Shown in pieces: positions 49,825 to 58,506 of a DNA stretch of 64,000 nucleotides. A program made the translations under genes and the position numbers. Source of the DNA: Polaromonas sp. YR568 (lineage in GTDB: Bacteria > Pseudomonadota > Gammaproteobacteria > Burkholderiales > Burkholderiaceae_C). The notes under the pieces were generated by a model that worked only from the letters and a program-made list of their open reading frames with translations, was not told the origin of the DNA and ran no database searches. How positions within the stretch are numbered: position 1 is the first letter of the stretch; every line of letters begins with the position of its first letter. Location: positions 59,710-123,709 of the forward strand of contig NZ_FPBM01000012.1 of NCBI RefSeq assembly GCF_900116715.1, written 5' to 3'.

Positions 49825-50901
49825 ATGACAAAAAGAACTAAACGGCCCCTGGCGCTTCTGGCGCTGTCCCTGCTGGCCGCCGGCACCGCCCAGGCGCAAA
49901 GCAGCGTCACCGTGTACGGCATCCTCGATGCCGCCGTGCGTTACAGCAGCGGCCTGGACGCCGCCTACAACGGCACCAACACATCCGACTTCGCCGTCAA
50001 CAGCGGTATCAACAACACCAGCCGCTTCGGCCTGCGTGGCACGGAAGACCTGGGCGGTGGCCTCAAGGCCGTCTTCACGCTCGAATCCGGCATCAACCTG
50101 GACACCGGCGCACAAGCCAACGCCACGAAGTTGTTTGACCGCGCCGCCACCGTCGGCCTGCAGGGCGACTGGGGAACCGTCACCCTGGGCCGCCAGACCA
50201 CCGTGCTGGCCGACGCCCTCGCCACCGTGGATCCGCTGGCCGTGCGCTTCCCCAGCTTCAACCCCAACGTCGCCATCGCCGCGCTGAACGCCCACCGCCT
50301 GGGCATTGAATACGGCCCGGCCGGCGCCACCACCGGCGCCTACCGCCTGGACAACTCCGTCAAGTACGCAGGCCGCTTCGGTGATTTCACCGCGCGCGCC
50401 ATGCACGCCTTCGGCGAACAGGCGGGCAACTCCTCAGCGCTGTCGTCTACCGGTGTGAGTGGGGCCTACCAGACCAACGAATGGGGCGCCGCACTGGCCT
50501 ACGCGCAGTTCAAGAATGCCGCCGGCCTCACGCTCAAGGGCTACCTGGGCGGCGTGAACGCCACAGTGGGCACCGCCAAGCTCAACCTGAGCTACGGCAG
50601 CCACGAAGCAGAAACCACCCTCACGGCCAAGACCCGCAACCGCACCTTCGGCGTGGGCGGCACGCTTCCCCTGACCGGCGACATCGACCTGGTCCTGACC
50701 GCCTACAACGTCAAGCGCACCCGCACCGCGGCTGTGGACGACGGCTTCAACCGCGTGATTTCCTTCCTGGAGTACAAACTCTCCAAGCGCAGCAAGCTGT
50801 ACGCAGAGCTGGACTACACCAAGTGGAAGAACGCCTATCAGGGCGCGGGCTTAAAAGACACCGCCACCGGCCTGTCCTTCGGCCTCCTGCACACGTTCTG
50901 A
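49825..50901 (+). CDS. Gram-negative porin
   Basis: This is a 358-residue outer-membrane trimeric porin of the Bordetella/Neisseria type. The signal peptide ends AQA-QSS near residue 25, and the mature start SVTVYGILDAAVRYSSG is typical, with the SRFGLRGTEDLGGGLKAVFTLESG strand pair and C-terminal GLLHTF ending in phenylalanine. It allows diffusion of small solutes. The ATG at 49825 follows AAGGAGTGGAG. It lies between nudJ and mnmA and has its own regulatory repeat and a weak terminator, so it is probably an independent transcription unit. Confidence 0.9.
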   Translation: MTKRTKRPLALLALSLLAAGTAQAQSSVTVYGILDAAVRYSSGLDAAYNGTNTSDFAVNSGINNTSRFGLRGTEDLGGGLKAVFTLESGINLDTGAQANATKLFDRAATVGLQGDWGTVTLGRQTTVLADALATVDPLAVRFPSFNPNVAIAALNAHRLGIEYGPAGATTGAYRLDNSVKYAGRFGDFTARAMHAFGEQAGNSSALSSTGVSGAYQTNEWGAALAYAQFKNAAGLTLKGYLGGVNATVGTAKLNLSYGSHEAETTLTAKTRNRTFGVGGTLPLTGDIDLVLTAYNVKRTRTAAVDDGFNRVISFLEYKLSKRSKLYAELDYTKWKNAYQGAGLKDTATGLSFGLLHTF

Positions 50902-50932
50902 TCCGGGCCCGGTAAAGACCTGAAAAGGTCCG

Positions 50933-50955
50933 TAAGGGCCCAATAAAGGGCCTTT
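50933..50955 (+). terminator. Weak terminator after the porin
   Basis: GGCCC pairs with GGGCC around an AATAAA loop, with an A-rich flank before and TTT after. It separates porin from mnmA but is weaker than the others in the window. Confidence 0.5.
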
Positions 50956-51010
50956 GCACCATCATCCCCGCAGTTCCCCGGTATTTGGGGCTGCGGGGAT
51001 AATTACGTCC

Positions 51011-52204
51011 ATGGGTCAAAAAAGCCAATCCGCGCAGCGGATCGTTGTGGGTTTGAGCGGAGGCGTGGACTCCGCGGTGACGGCGCACCTGCTTAAACAG
51101 CAGGGCCACGAGGTCATCGGCATCTTCATGAAAAACTGGGAAGATGACGACGACAGCGAGTTCTGCTCGTCCAACATTGATTTTGTCGACGCTGCCGCCG
51201 TGGCCGACGTGATCGGCATCGAGATCGAGCACGTCAATTTCGCCGCTGACTACAAAGACCGCGTCTTTGCCGAGTTCCTGCGCGAATACCAGGCCGGCCG
51301 CACGCCCAACCCTGACATTCTTTGCAACGCCGAGATCAAGTTCAAGGCGTTTTTAGACCATGCCATGCGCCTGGGCGCCGAGAAAATCGCGACGGGTCAC
51401 TATGCCCGGGTGCGCCAGAACCAGGCCACCGGCCTGCATGAGCTGCTCAAGGGCCTGGATCCGGCCAAAGACCAGAGCTACTTTTTGCACCGCCTGAACC
51501 AGGCGCAGCTGGCCAAGACGCTGTTTCCGGTGGGCGAGCTGCACAAGACCGAAGTGCGCCGCATTGCCGACGAGATCGGCCTGCCGAATGCGAAGAAGAA
51601 GGACTCCACCGGCATCTGCTTTATCGGCGAACGGCCTTTCCGCGAGTTTTTGAACCGCTACATCGCCAAAGAGCCCGGCCCCATCAAAAACGACAAGGGC
51701 CGCGTGCTGGGCGAGCATGTGGGTTTGTCCTTCTACACGCTGGGCCAGCGCCAGGGCCTGGGTATAGGCGGCGTCAAAGCCAAGGGCGCCGAACTCAAGG
51801 CGGCGCAGGCGCGCGGCCTGCGCGGTGTAGGCGAACACGAGCCCTGGTTTGTGGCGCGCAAAGACCTGGAGACCAACACATTGTGGGTGGTGCAGGGCCA
51901 TGACCATCCATGGCTGCAATCGACCGTGCTACAGGCGCAGGATTGCAGCTGGGTGGCCGGCAGCGCACCTGCGGCCGGCGCCATGGCAGCCAAGACGCGT
52001 TACCGCCAAGCCGACGCGGCGTGCGAACTGCGCGGCGGCGCCGGAGCGAATTGCGAGCTGGTATTTGAAGACGCCCAGTGGGCGGTCACGCCCGGGCAGT
52101 CAGCTGTGTTGTACCAGGGCGATGTCTGCCTGGGCGGCGGCGTGATTGCGGCCAGCAATGTGCAAAACCAGCCTGTTCTGGCCTCCAGGGCCGCCTACGC
52201 CTGA
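51011..52204 (+). CDS. mnmA: tRNA-specific 2-thiouridylase MnmA
   Basis: This 397-residue enzyme thiolates the wobble uridine of Glu, Lys and Gln tRNAs. The ATP-binding PP-loop is GLSGGVDSAVTAHLL near residue 14. The two active-site cysteines lie in PNPDILCNAEIKF near residue 103 and STGICFIGERPF near 200. The ATG at 51011 gives the normal start (MGQKSQSAQRIVVGLSGG); upstream codons are in the porin terminator region. It lies next to nudJ in many genomes. Confidence 0.96.
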   Translation: MGQKSQSAQRIVVGLSGGVDSAVTAHLLKQQGHEVIGIFMKNWEDDDDSEFCSSNIDFVDAAAVADVIGIEIEHVNFAADYKDRVFAEFLREYQAGRTPNPDILCNAEIKFKAFLDHAMRLGAEKIATGHYARVRQNQATGLHELLKGLDPAKDQSYFLHRLNQAQLAKTLFPVGELHKTEVRRIADEIGLPNAKKKDSTGICFIGERPFREFLNRYIAKEPGPIKNDKGRVLGEHVGLSFYTLGQRQGLGIGGVKAKGAELKAAQARGLRGVGEHEPWFVARKDLETNTLWVVQGHDHPWLQSTVLQAQDCSWVAGSAPAAGAMAAKTRYRQADAACELRGGAGANCELVFEDAQWAVTPGQSAVLYQGDVCLGGGVIAASNVQNQPVLASRAAYA

Positions 52205-52238
52205 TCGCCCTTTCACAGCGTCCATTCACAGCGCTGAT

Positions 52239-53648
52239 TTACAGCGCCGATTCAACGTAGGTGTAGATGTAGTTCGAGCCGCCGTTGACATTACCCAGCA
52301 AACGCGACGAGCCAAAAATGCCGGAGCGGTGCGATACGCCGAAGCCGATGTAGGTTTCCTTCAGCGGCCGGTAGCCGATCAAATCGCCCAGGCTTACGTC
52401 GATGGTCGGGTCCAGGTAGTTGAGCATGCGGGAAGCCGACTTGCCGTTGGCCGCCAGGCTGGACGACTCAATGTAAGGCGCCCGCTGCGCCATCGACACG
52501 CCCACACCCAGCCCCAGCCGCGTCTTGACCCGGTCGCTCCACGGAAAGCCCGAGTAAACGGCCTTCATGAACAGGTCCAGCTGCACGCCGTTGGCCTGCA
52601 GGCCGCGCTCGTTGTGGTGCGTCAGGCCCACATAACCGATGAAGTCCAGCGGCCAGCCGTTCACATTGTTCAAAAAGGGTTTGCCCACCTGGATGCCGGT
52701 GATGCTGGTCGCATTGGTTTTGGCCGTTGACAGGCACTGCGCCGTGATGATCTTGGCCAGGTGGCAGCCGTCTTCGGTCGATTTGCCGTACAGCAGCTTG
52801 AAGTAGGTGGGCGAGCTGTCTTCAGCCCATTCGCGCTTGTGGCCGCCGAAGTCGTAGGCCGCGCCCAGGTACACCGCGGGCAGAACGCCTTTTTGCACGA
52901 TAGGGCTGTCTTTGGTCTTGCTGTCCAGCATCGTGGCTGACACGCCGGCCAGCAGGCGCCAGCGCTGCGTGAGGTCGTAAGAGCCATACAGGCCGACGGA
53001 GGTCTGTATGCCCGCGCCCGGCGCGTAAGCGGGGCGGCCGGCCGTTGCCTCGCTGGCCTGCACGCCGTAGTAATAGTTGTTGAGCTTGGCGTCGCGCACC
53101 GACACCGTGATGTTGGGCCGCAGCATCCACGGGCCCGAGCGCCAGTCGTAGGTGTAGCCCAGGCGGAACTCATTGCCCTTGTAGGTGTTGCCGATGTCGT
53201 GCACCAGCTCGGCCTGCAGCGTGCCCCAGGGCTGGCGCCAGCGGTAGGCCAGGCCCAGGTCGATGGCCGAGTCGCGCGGCGACATGCCGGCCAGGCTCGC
53301 AGGCAGGCGCTCGGTCGGAAAGCCCTCCAGGCGCTGCTCCACAAACAGGTCCAGCCGCTGCTCGGTGCCGTTGAGCAGCTTCACGCCGCCCCGGTTGGCA
53401 TGCAGAAAAAGCCGCTCGCCCTCATACAGATACAGCGGCAGCAGGTCGTAGCGCGTGCCCGCGTCCTTGTAGGGTGAGCGCTCAATGCGCGTCACAAAAC
53501 CAAGGCCGGCGCTGCCGGGGGTAGAAAGAATATCGGTGAGCGGCTCGGTATTGCCGCCCGCCAGGGCCGGCGGCAGGGCGCACAGGCCGCCGAGCAAAAG
53601 GGTGGCGCCCACAAGAAGGCGGCGAGACGGGAATGGCAGATTCATCAT
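52239..53648 (-). CDS. MipA/OmpV-like outer-membrane protein
   Basis: This is a 469-residue exported protein. The signal peptide ends near ALA-GGNTEP (residue 29). The N-terminal half resembles the MipA/OmpV barrel family: an IERSPYKDAGTRYDLLPLYLYEGERLFLHANRGG stretch, then ATVYLGAAYDFGGHKRE-type strands. The C-terminal half continues with many barrel-like strands ending IYTYVESAL without a terminal aromatic, and includes GFGVSHRSGIFG, loosely like a lipid A deacylase active-site segment. The double length is unusual for MipA. Function is unknown. An ATG three bases later is an equal choice. Confidence 0.65.
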   Translation of the reverse strand: MMNLPFPSRRLLVGATLLLGGLCALPPALAGGNTEPLTDILSTPGSAGLGFVTRIERSPYKDAGTRYDLLPLYLYEGERLFLHANRGGVKLLNGTEQRLDLFVEQRLEGFPTERLPASLAGMSPRDSAIDLGLAYRWRQPWGTLQAELVHDIGNTYKGNEFRLGYTYDWRSGPWMLRPNITVSVRDAKLNNYYYGVQASEATAGRPAYAPGAGIQTSVGLYGSYDLTQRWRLLAGVSATMLDSKTKDSPIVQKGVLPAVYLGAAYDFGGHKREWAEDSSPTYFKLLYGKSTEDGCHLAKIITAQCLSTAKTNATSITGIQVGKPFLNNVNGWPLDFIGYVGLTHHNERGLQANGVQLDLFMKAVYSGFPWSDRVKTRLGLGVGVSMAQRAPYIESSSLAANGKSASRMLNYLDPTIDVSLGDLIGYRPLKETYIGFGVSHRSGIFGSSRLLGNVNGGSNYIYTYVESAL

Positions 53649-53889
53649 TTTTTTAGAGGGAAGCGGCTGGGACAAGTTGCCGTGGCCAGAGGGGCACGGC
53701 AGACACTTCGATGCTATCCACGAACAGCGGTTCCCGGCCCACCCAACTTGTAAGCAAACAGGCACATATTGGCTAGGCCAACACCCCTGTCTGGCGCGCA
53801 TTGTGTGGATTCGGGCGGTTTCCTCACACGCCGGCTCACACGTACACTGCCTATCGTCGGGTCTCCTTCAACTACTTACGGAGCCTGTT

Positions 53890-54165
53890 ATGCCCAAATT
53901 TGTGATCGAACGCGCCATCCCCGGACTCGGGGCCCTGAAGCCCGCCGAGCTGCAATCCATCTCCCAGAAGTCCTGCGGCGTGCTGCATGAACTGGGGCCC
54001 GATGTGCAGTGGGTGCAAAGCTATGTGACGGGCGACAAGATGTACTGCATCTACCGCGCGGCCAACGAGGAACTCGTGCGTGAGCACGCCCGCAGGGGCG
54101 GCTTTCCGGCCAACTCCGTCGCGCAGGTCACCACCGTCATCGACCCCACCACCGCTGAAGCCTGA
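53890..54165 (+). CDS. DUF4242 domain protein
   Basis: This 91-residue protein matches DUF4242, a ferredoxin-like alpha/beta fold for which a nickel-binding member is known from Streptomyces. Visible parts are KFVIERAIPGLG at the start and the middle VQWVQSYVTGDKMYCIYRAANEELVREHA with a conserved CIYRA core. The cellular role is not established. The ATG at 53890 starts the domain. The SARP-like regulator follows after nine bases, so the two are probably cotranscribed. It is divergent from the MipA-like gene. Confidence 0.8.
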   Translation: MPKFVIERAIPGLGALKPAELQSISQKSCGVLHELGPDVQWVQSYVTGDKMYCIYRAANEELVREHARRGGFPANSVAQVTTVIDPTTAEA

Positions 54166-54174
54166 GGCCTGCCG

Positions 54175-56010
54175 GTGAAGCCGCAAACCCCTGACGAGCC
54201 GCCACTGCAGGGGCTTGCCATCCACCTGCTCGGCCCTCCGCGCGTGGAGCGCGGCGGCAGCCCCGTGCCGGCGCCACGCGGGCACAAGGTCTGGGGCCTG
54301 CTCGCCTACCTGGTCCGCAGCGAGGCGCCCGTCAGCCGCAAACACCTGGCGGGGCTGTTGTTCGAGGATGCCGAAGACCCGCTGGCCGCCTTGCGCTGGA
54401 ACCTGAGCGAGCTGCGACGCCTGCTGGGCATTGCTGATTTGCGCGGCGACCTGCTGGCGCTGCCGCTGGAGGCGGCGAGTTATGTCGACCTCAACGCCGT
54501 GCTGTCGGGCAGCTGGGCGCAAGCCCTGGGCGTGCCCGGCCTGGACGGCGAGTTGCTGGAAGGCATGAACTTCCCCGGAAGCCCGGCCTTCGAGGTCTGG
54601 CTCGCCACCGAGCGCCGCCACTTGCAGGCCGCGGCCGAAGCCGTGCTGCGCGAAGCCGCACTGGCGCGCCTGGCCGCGGGGGCCATGGCCGAGGCAGCCG
54701 CGCTGGCCGGCCGCCTGGTGCGGCACAACCCGCTGGACGAAAACTACCAGGCGCTGCTGGTGCGCAGCCTGGCCGCCGCAGGCGACGGGGTGGGCGCGGC
54801 GCGCCAGGCCGCCGCATGCCGTGAACTGTTCCAGCGCGAGCTGGGCGTGCAACCCGGCGCCACGCTGGAGGCCGCCATGCGCACCGTCACCGCCGTGCCC
54901 ACCGCGCGGCCCGCCACCGGCCGCGCCGCGGCATTGGCGCAGCTGGAAGCCGGCGAGGCCGCCATTGGCGCCGGCGCGCTTGATGCGGGCCTGCAATGCC
55001 TGCGCCGCGCCATCGTTGAAGCTGACGCCACCGGCGACGCGGCCTTGCGAACGCGCGCCCGCGTGGCGCTGGGCGGCGCGCTGGTGCATGCCGCCCGGGG
55101 CCGCGACGAGGAAGGCGCCACCGCGCTTCACGAGGCGCTGGAAGTCGGCCAGGATGCGTCGCCGGTGCTCGCCGCCGCGGCCTGCCGCGAACTGGGCTAT
55201 GTTGAATTCCTGCGCGGGCGGTATGAGCGCACGCTGGCCTGGCTGGAGCGCGCCGCGCCGCTGGCCGCGGGCGCACGCGCCGAGCAGGCACGCATCGCCA
55301 TCGTGCGCGGCGCCGCGCTCAGCGACACCGCGCACTACGGGGCCGCCCTTGAGCAGTTGCGCGAAGCCGAGACGCTGAGCACCGCCGTTGACGACAGAAA
55401 GCAACTGGCCTACGCGCTGTCCATGCTGGGCCGCACGCTGCTGCTGCACGGCGATCTCGATGCGGCGGCAAGTGCGCTTGACCGCTCGGTCAGCCTCGCC
55501 CAGCAAGGCTGGACGGCTTTTGTGCCGTGGCCGCAATCACTGCGCGCTGAAGTCGACCTGATGCGCGGCGACGTGAACGCCGCCGCGAGCCGCTTCGAAC
55601 TCGCGTTTGCGCTCGGCTGCCAGATCGGCGACCCCTGCTGGGAAGGCATTGCCGGCAGGGGCTTGGGGTGCGTTGCCATCGCGCGCGGGGAGCCGCAACG
55701 CGCGGTCGAAATTTTTGTCGATGCCATTGCGCGCTGCGTTCGCCTGCCCGACGCCTACCTGTGGGGCAAAGGCTATGCGCTCGACGCCTTGTGCGGCGTG
55801 GCGGTGGCGCAGGCCATGCCCCAGGCGTCCGCGTGGGTCAACGACTTGCAAAGCCTGGCCGCGCGCAGCGGCATGCGCGAACTCACGGCGCGCGCCTGCC
55901 TTCACCGGGCGGCGCTCGGCGACAGCGCCAGCGGCGCCGCAGCCCGGCTGCTCGCCGGCCAGATCGACAACCCCGCATTGCACGCCCTGGCAGGGCTTTC
56001 AAAAGACTGA
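54175..56010 (+). CDS. SARP-like regulator with BTAD and TPR domains
   Basis: This is a 611-residue protein beginning with a GTG. The first 90 residues form an OmpR-type winged helix (GHKVWGLLAYLVRSEAPVSRKHLAGLLFEDAEDPLAALRWNLSELRR). Residues 110-245 form a bacterial transcriptional activator domain ending in RELFQRELGVQPGATLEAAMR. The rest is alanine- and leucine-rich helical repeats (TPR-like) from about 255 on. SARP proteins activate gene sets in actinobacteria; proteobacterial ones are rarely studied. It sits between the DUF4242 gene and a DUF2917 gene that overlaps its stop, so their functions are probably linked. Confidence 0.85.
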   Translation: MKPQTPDEPPLQGLAIHLLGPPRVERGGSPVPAPRGHKVWGLLAYLVRSEAPVSRKHLAGLLFEDAEDPLAALRWNLSELRRLLGIADLRGDLLALPLEAASYVDLNAVLSGSWAQALGVPGLDGELLEGMNFPGSPAFEVWLATERRHLQAAAEAVLREAALARLAAGAMAEAAALAGRLVRHNPLDENYQALLVRSLAAAGDGVGAARQAAACRELFQRELGVQPGATLEAAMRTVTAVPTARPATGRAAALAQLEAGEAAIGAGALDAGLQCLRRAIVEADATGDAALRTRARVALGGALVHAARGRDEEGATALHEALEVGQDASPVLAAAACRELGYVEFLRGRYERTLAWLERAAPLAAGARAEQARIAIVRGAALSDTAHYGAALEQLREAETLSTAVDDRKQLAYALSMLGRTLLLHGDLDAAASALDRSVSLAQQGWTAFVPWPQSLRAEVDLMRGDVNAAASRFELAFALGCQIGDPCWEGIAGRGLGCVAIARGEPQRAVEIFVDAIARCVRLPDAYLWGKGYALDALCGVAVAQAMPQASAWVNDLQSLAARSGMRELTARACLHRAALGDSASGAAARLLAGQIDNPALHALAGLSKD

Positions 56011-56474
56011 TGATGAAGACGAATTCAAAACTGTATGGCGGAACCCGGCTGATAGGGCCCGGCCAGGCGCTGCGCCTGCCCCGCGCGGGCGGTGAATTGA
56101 CGGTGCTGCGCGGCCGCCTCTGGCTCACACGCAACAACGACCTGGGCGATCACTTCATTGAAGCCGGGCAACGCGTATGGCTGGACGCCGGCGAGAACGC
56201 CGTGGTCGAGCCGGCAGGACGTCAGGGCGCCAGCCTGCACTGGGAGCCTTGCCGCCAGGGATTTTTCCTCTTCGTGTTCGCCAGGCCCCTGAACGGCACG
56301 GCCTTTCTGGCCCTGCTGGCGGCACGCGGCTTCATGGCGCTGGGGCGCGCTGCAGCAGCGGCCGCCAGGCATGCGCGCGGCCATCGTGAAGTCAGCGACA
56401 GCTATGCCGTATTCGTCGCGCTGGAGCGTGGCGGCATGGCGCGGACGGCCCCCGTCAAAAGCCAGCTCCGGTAA
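56010..56474 (+). CDS. DUF2917 domain protein
   Basis: This is a 154-residue protein. Residues 15-90 form a DUF2917 domain, a cupin-like all-beta unit (RLPRAGGELTVLRGRLWLTRNNDLGDHFIEAGQRVWLDAGENAVVEP). The rest is helical and alanine-rich. The first ATG overlaps the stop of the SARP-like gene (TGATG), so translation is coupled. A second ATG follows three bases later. The function of the family is unknown; context suggests it is part of the SARP-linked cassette. Confidence 0.8.
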   Translation: MMKTNSKLYGGTRLIGPGQALRLPRAGGELTVLRGRLWLTRNNDLGDHFIEAGQRVWLDAGENAVVEPAGRQGASLHWEPCRQGFFLFVFARPLNGTAFLALLAARGFMALGRAAAAAARHARGHREVSDSYAVFVALERGGMARTAPVKSQLR

Positions 56475-56515
56475 AGAAAAAAGGCCCAAGGCGTCAACGC
56501 CAGGGGCCTTTGTGC
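56475..56515. terminator. Bidirectional terminator between the DUF2917 gene and ssb
   Basis: AAAGGCCC pairs with GGGCCTTT and encloses a GGCG-TCAA-CGCC hairpin. A run of A residues on the left gives T's on the minus strand for ssb, and TTT on the right serves the plus strand. Confidence 0.8.
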
Positions 56516-56535
56516 GCAACGCTGAAAGTTGCAGA

Positions 56536-57036
56536 TCAGAACGGAATGTCGTCGTCCATGTCGTCGAAGCCACTCGCAGCCCGCGAGGCTGCCGGGGCCT
56601 GGCGCGGTGCCGCTGCGGCGGGTGCGCGTGCCGGTGCGGACTGGCGTGGCGCTTCGTAGCCGCCGCCGCCGCCGTCGTCACCGCCGGGGCCGCCCATGCC
56701 TTGGCGGCTGCCCAACATCTGCATCTGGTCGGCGCGGATTTCGGTGGTGTATTTTTCGATGCCGTCCTTGTCGGTCCACTTGCGCGTGCGCAGGCTGCCT
56801 TCAACGTAAACCTGCGAGCCTTTGCGCAGGTACTGACCGACGATTTCAGCCAGGCGGCCGTTGAACACCACACGGTGCCATTCGGTGGCCTCTTTCATTT
56901 CGCCGGTCTGCTTGTCCTTCCACTTGTCGGTGGTGGCAATGGTGACGTTGGCGACCTGGTCGCCGCTCGGGAAACTGCGCATTTCGGGGTCGCGGCCCAG
57001 ATTGCCGACGACGATGACTTTATTGACGGATGCCAT
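56536..57036 (-). CDS. ssb: Single-stranded DNA-binding protein
   Basis: This 166-residue protein has an OB-fold at about residues 4-108 (ASVNKVIVVGNLGRDPEMR, then the WHRVVFNGRLAEIVGQYLRKGSQVYVEG segment). A glycine/proline/alanine-rich linker follows, then the acidic C-terminal tail DDMDDDIPF that binds partner proteins. It protects single-stranded DNA in replication and repair. It lies after the MFS gene with a 37-base gap and is divergent from uvrA beyond it, a conserved order. Confidence 0.97.
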   Translation of the reverse strand: MASVNKVIVVGNLGRDPEMRSFPSGDQVANVTIATTDKWKDKQTGEMKEATEWHRVVFNGRLAEIVGQYLRKGSQVYVEGSLRTRKWTDKDGIEKYTTEIRADQMQMLGSRQGMGGPGGDDGGGGGYEAPRQSAPARAPAAAAPRQAPAASRAASGFDDMDDDIPF

Positions 57037-57073
57037 GGGTTTCTCCTGATCGAACTTCTAACTTAAGGCTGAC

Positions 57074-58306
57074 TTACAGTTTAACTGGCTGGCCCGGTGC
57101 GGCGCCATGGCCTGTAACGGCCGCAGCGGCATGCCGCCCGGGCGCCTTCATGGGCCAGGCCACCAGCAGCCACAGCAGCATCAGGCCGCCGCACACCACA
57201 AACAGCCCCTGGGCGCCGTGGGCCTTGGTGATCCAGCCGCCGACCGCGCCGCCGGCGAAAAAGCCCAGTGACTGCAAGGTGTTGTAGACGCCCAGCGCCG
57301 CGCCGCGCGCATGGGCGGGCGCCAGGCGGGAGGCCAGGCTGGGCTGGGTGGCTTCGAGCACGTTGAAACCGCAGAAAAACAGGAAGAGCAAAGCCGCCAG
57401 CGCGACCAGACCGTGCGCCGCCGCAGCCGAGGGCACCACCCACAGCAGGCCCAGCTGCACCACAAAGATCAGGCCCACGGCGCCCAGAAACACGGCCCGC
57501 AGGTAGCCGCGCTTTTCCAGCGGAAACAGCGTCATGCCCATCACGGCGAATGAGGCCAGCACCGCCGGCAGGTAAACCTGCCAGTGGCGGGCCTTGTCCA
57601 GCCCGGCGCCCACCAGCAGCGCCGGAATGGCCACCCACATGGCCAGTTGCACCGCATGCAGGATGAAGACGCCAAAGTCCAGGCGCAGCAGCGCCGGGTT
57701 CTTGAGGACTTCCAGTACGCTGCCGCGCGGGCGGCTGGCGTGCTCCACCGGCTCGGGCGGCACCCACCAGATCACCACCGCAATGCCGGCCAGCGCCAGC
57801 GTACCCGTCAGGGCAAACAGGCCGTGCAGGCCAATGAGGCCGCCCAGCAGGGGCGCGACGATCAGCGAAAGCGCGAACATCAGCGCAATACTGCCGCCCA
57901 CCAGCGCCATGGCCTTGGTGCGCACCTCATCGCGGGTGGAGTCGGCCAGCAGCGCGGTCACGGCGGCCGAAATGGCACCCGCGCCCTGCAGCGCCCGGCC
58001 GGCGACCAGCCAGTGCAAATCAGGCGCCCAGGCCGCCAGCAAGCTGCCCAGCGCAAAAATCACCAGGCCGGAAATAATCACGCGTTTTCGGCCCCACCAG
58101 TCCGAGGCGATGCCGAAGGGAATCTGCAGCAGCCCCTGCGTCAGGCCGTAAATGCCCATGGCCAGCCCGACCTGCGCCGGGTCATCGCCGCCGGGGTATT
58201 TGGCCGCTTCCAGCGCAAACACCGGCAACACCAGGAAAAGCCCCAGCATGCGCAGCGCAAAGATGGACGCCAGCGACACGCTGGCGCGCCGCTCAGTGGC
58301 GGTCAT
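57074..58306 (-). CDS. MFS transporter, YajR-type drug/multidrug permease
   Basis: This is a 410-residue protein with 12 hydrophobic helices. The first loop has GIYGLTQGLLQIPFGIASDWWGRKRVI, the motif A of major-facilitator proton antiporters. The ATG at 58306 (MTATERRASVSLASIFALRMLGLF) starts just before helix 1; an upstream in-frame ATG at 58444 would add 46 residues without membrane character. Substrate is unknown. In betaproteobacteria this gene and ssb lie together opposite uvrA, as here. Confidence 0.9.
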   Translation of the reverse strand: MTATERRASVSLASIFALRMLGLFLVLPVFALEAAKYPGGDDPAQVGLAMGIYGLTQGLLQIPFGIASDWWGRKRVIISGLVIFALGSLLAAWAPDLHWLVAGRALQGAGAISAAVTALLADSTRDEVRTKAMALVGGSIALMFALSLIVAPLLGGLIGLHGLFALTGTLALAGIAVVIWWVPPEPVEHASRPRGSVLEVLKNPALLRLDFGVFILHAVQLAMWVAIPALLVGAGLDKARHWQVYLPAVLASFAVMGMTLFPLEKRGYLRAVFLGAVGLIFVVQLGLLWVVPSAAAAHGLVALAALLFLFFCGFNVLEATQPSLASRLAPAHARGAALGVYNTLQSLGFFAGGAVGGWITKAHGAQGLFVVCGGLMLLWLLVAWPMKAPGRHAAAAVTGHGAAPGQPVKL

Positions 58307-58506
58307 CGGGAAGGACAAAGGGGCGGAGGGTGCAGTCAAGGCGTCAATGAGGGCAAAAAGGGCTGAAAAACGGCGAAAAAAGGGGGCAAAACGGGGAATC
58401 TGGCTGTGTGGCCCGGCAAACCCGGCCGCCCTGGCGGTACCCAACCGGCTATTGTGCTTGAAACGGTGCTTCGGACTATGATGGAGAGTTTTGCGGCTGC
58501 CACATC

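Noticed and set aside
53872..55536. 554-codon frame antisense to the SARP-like gene
   Set aside because: The plus-strand gene has recognisable domains and coupling to neighbours; the antisense frame does not.
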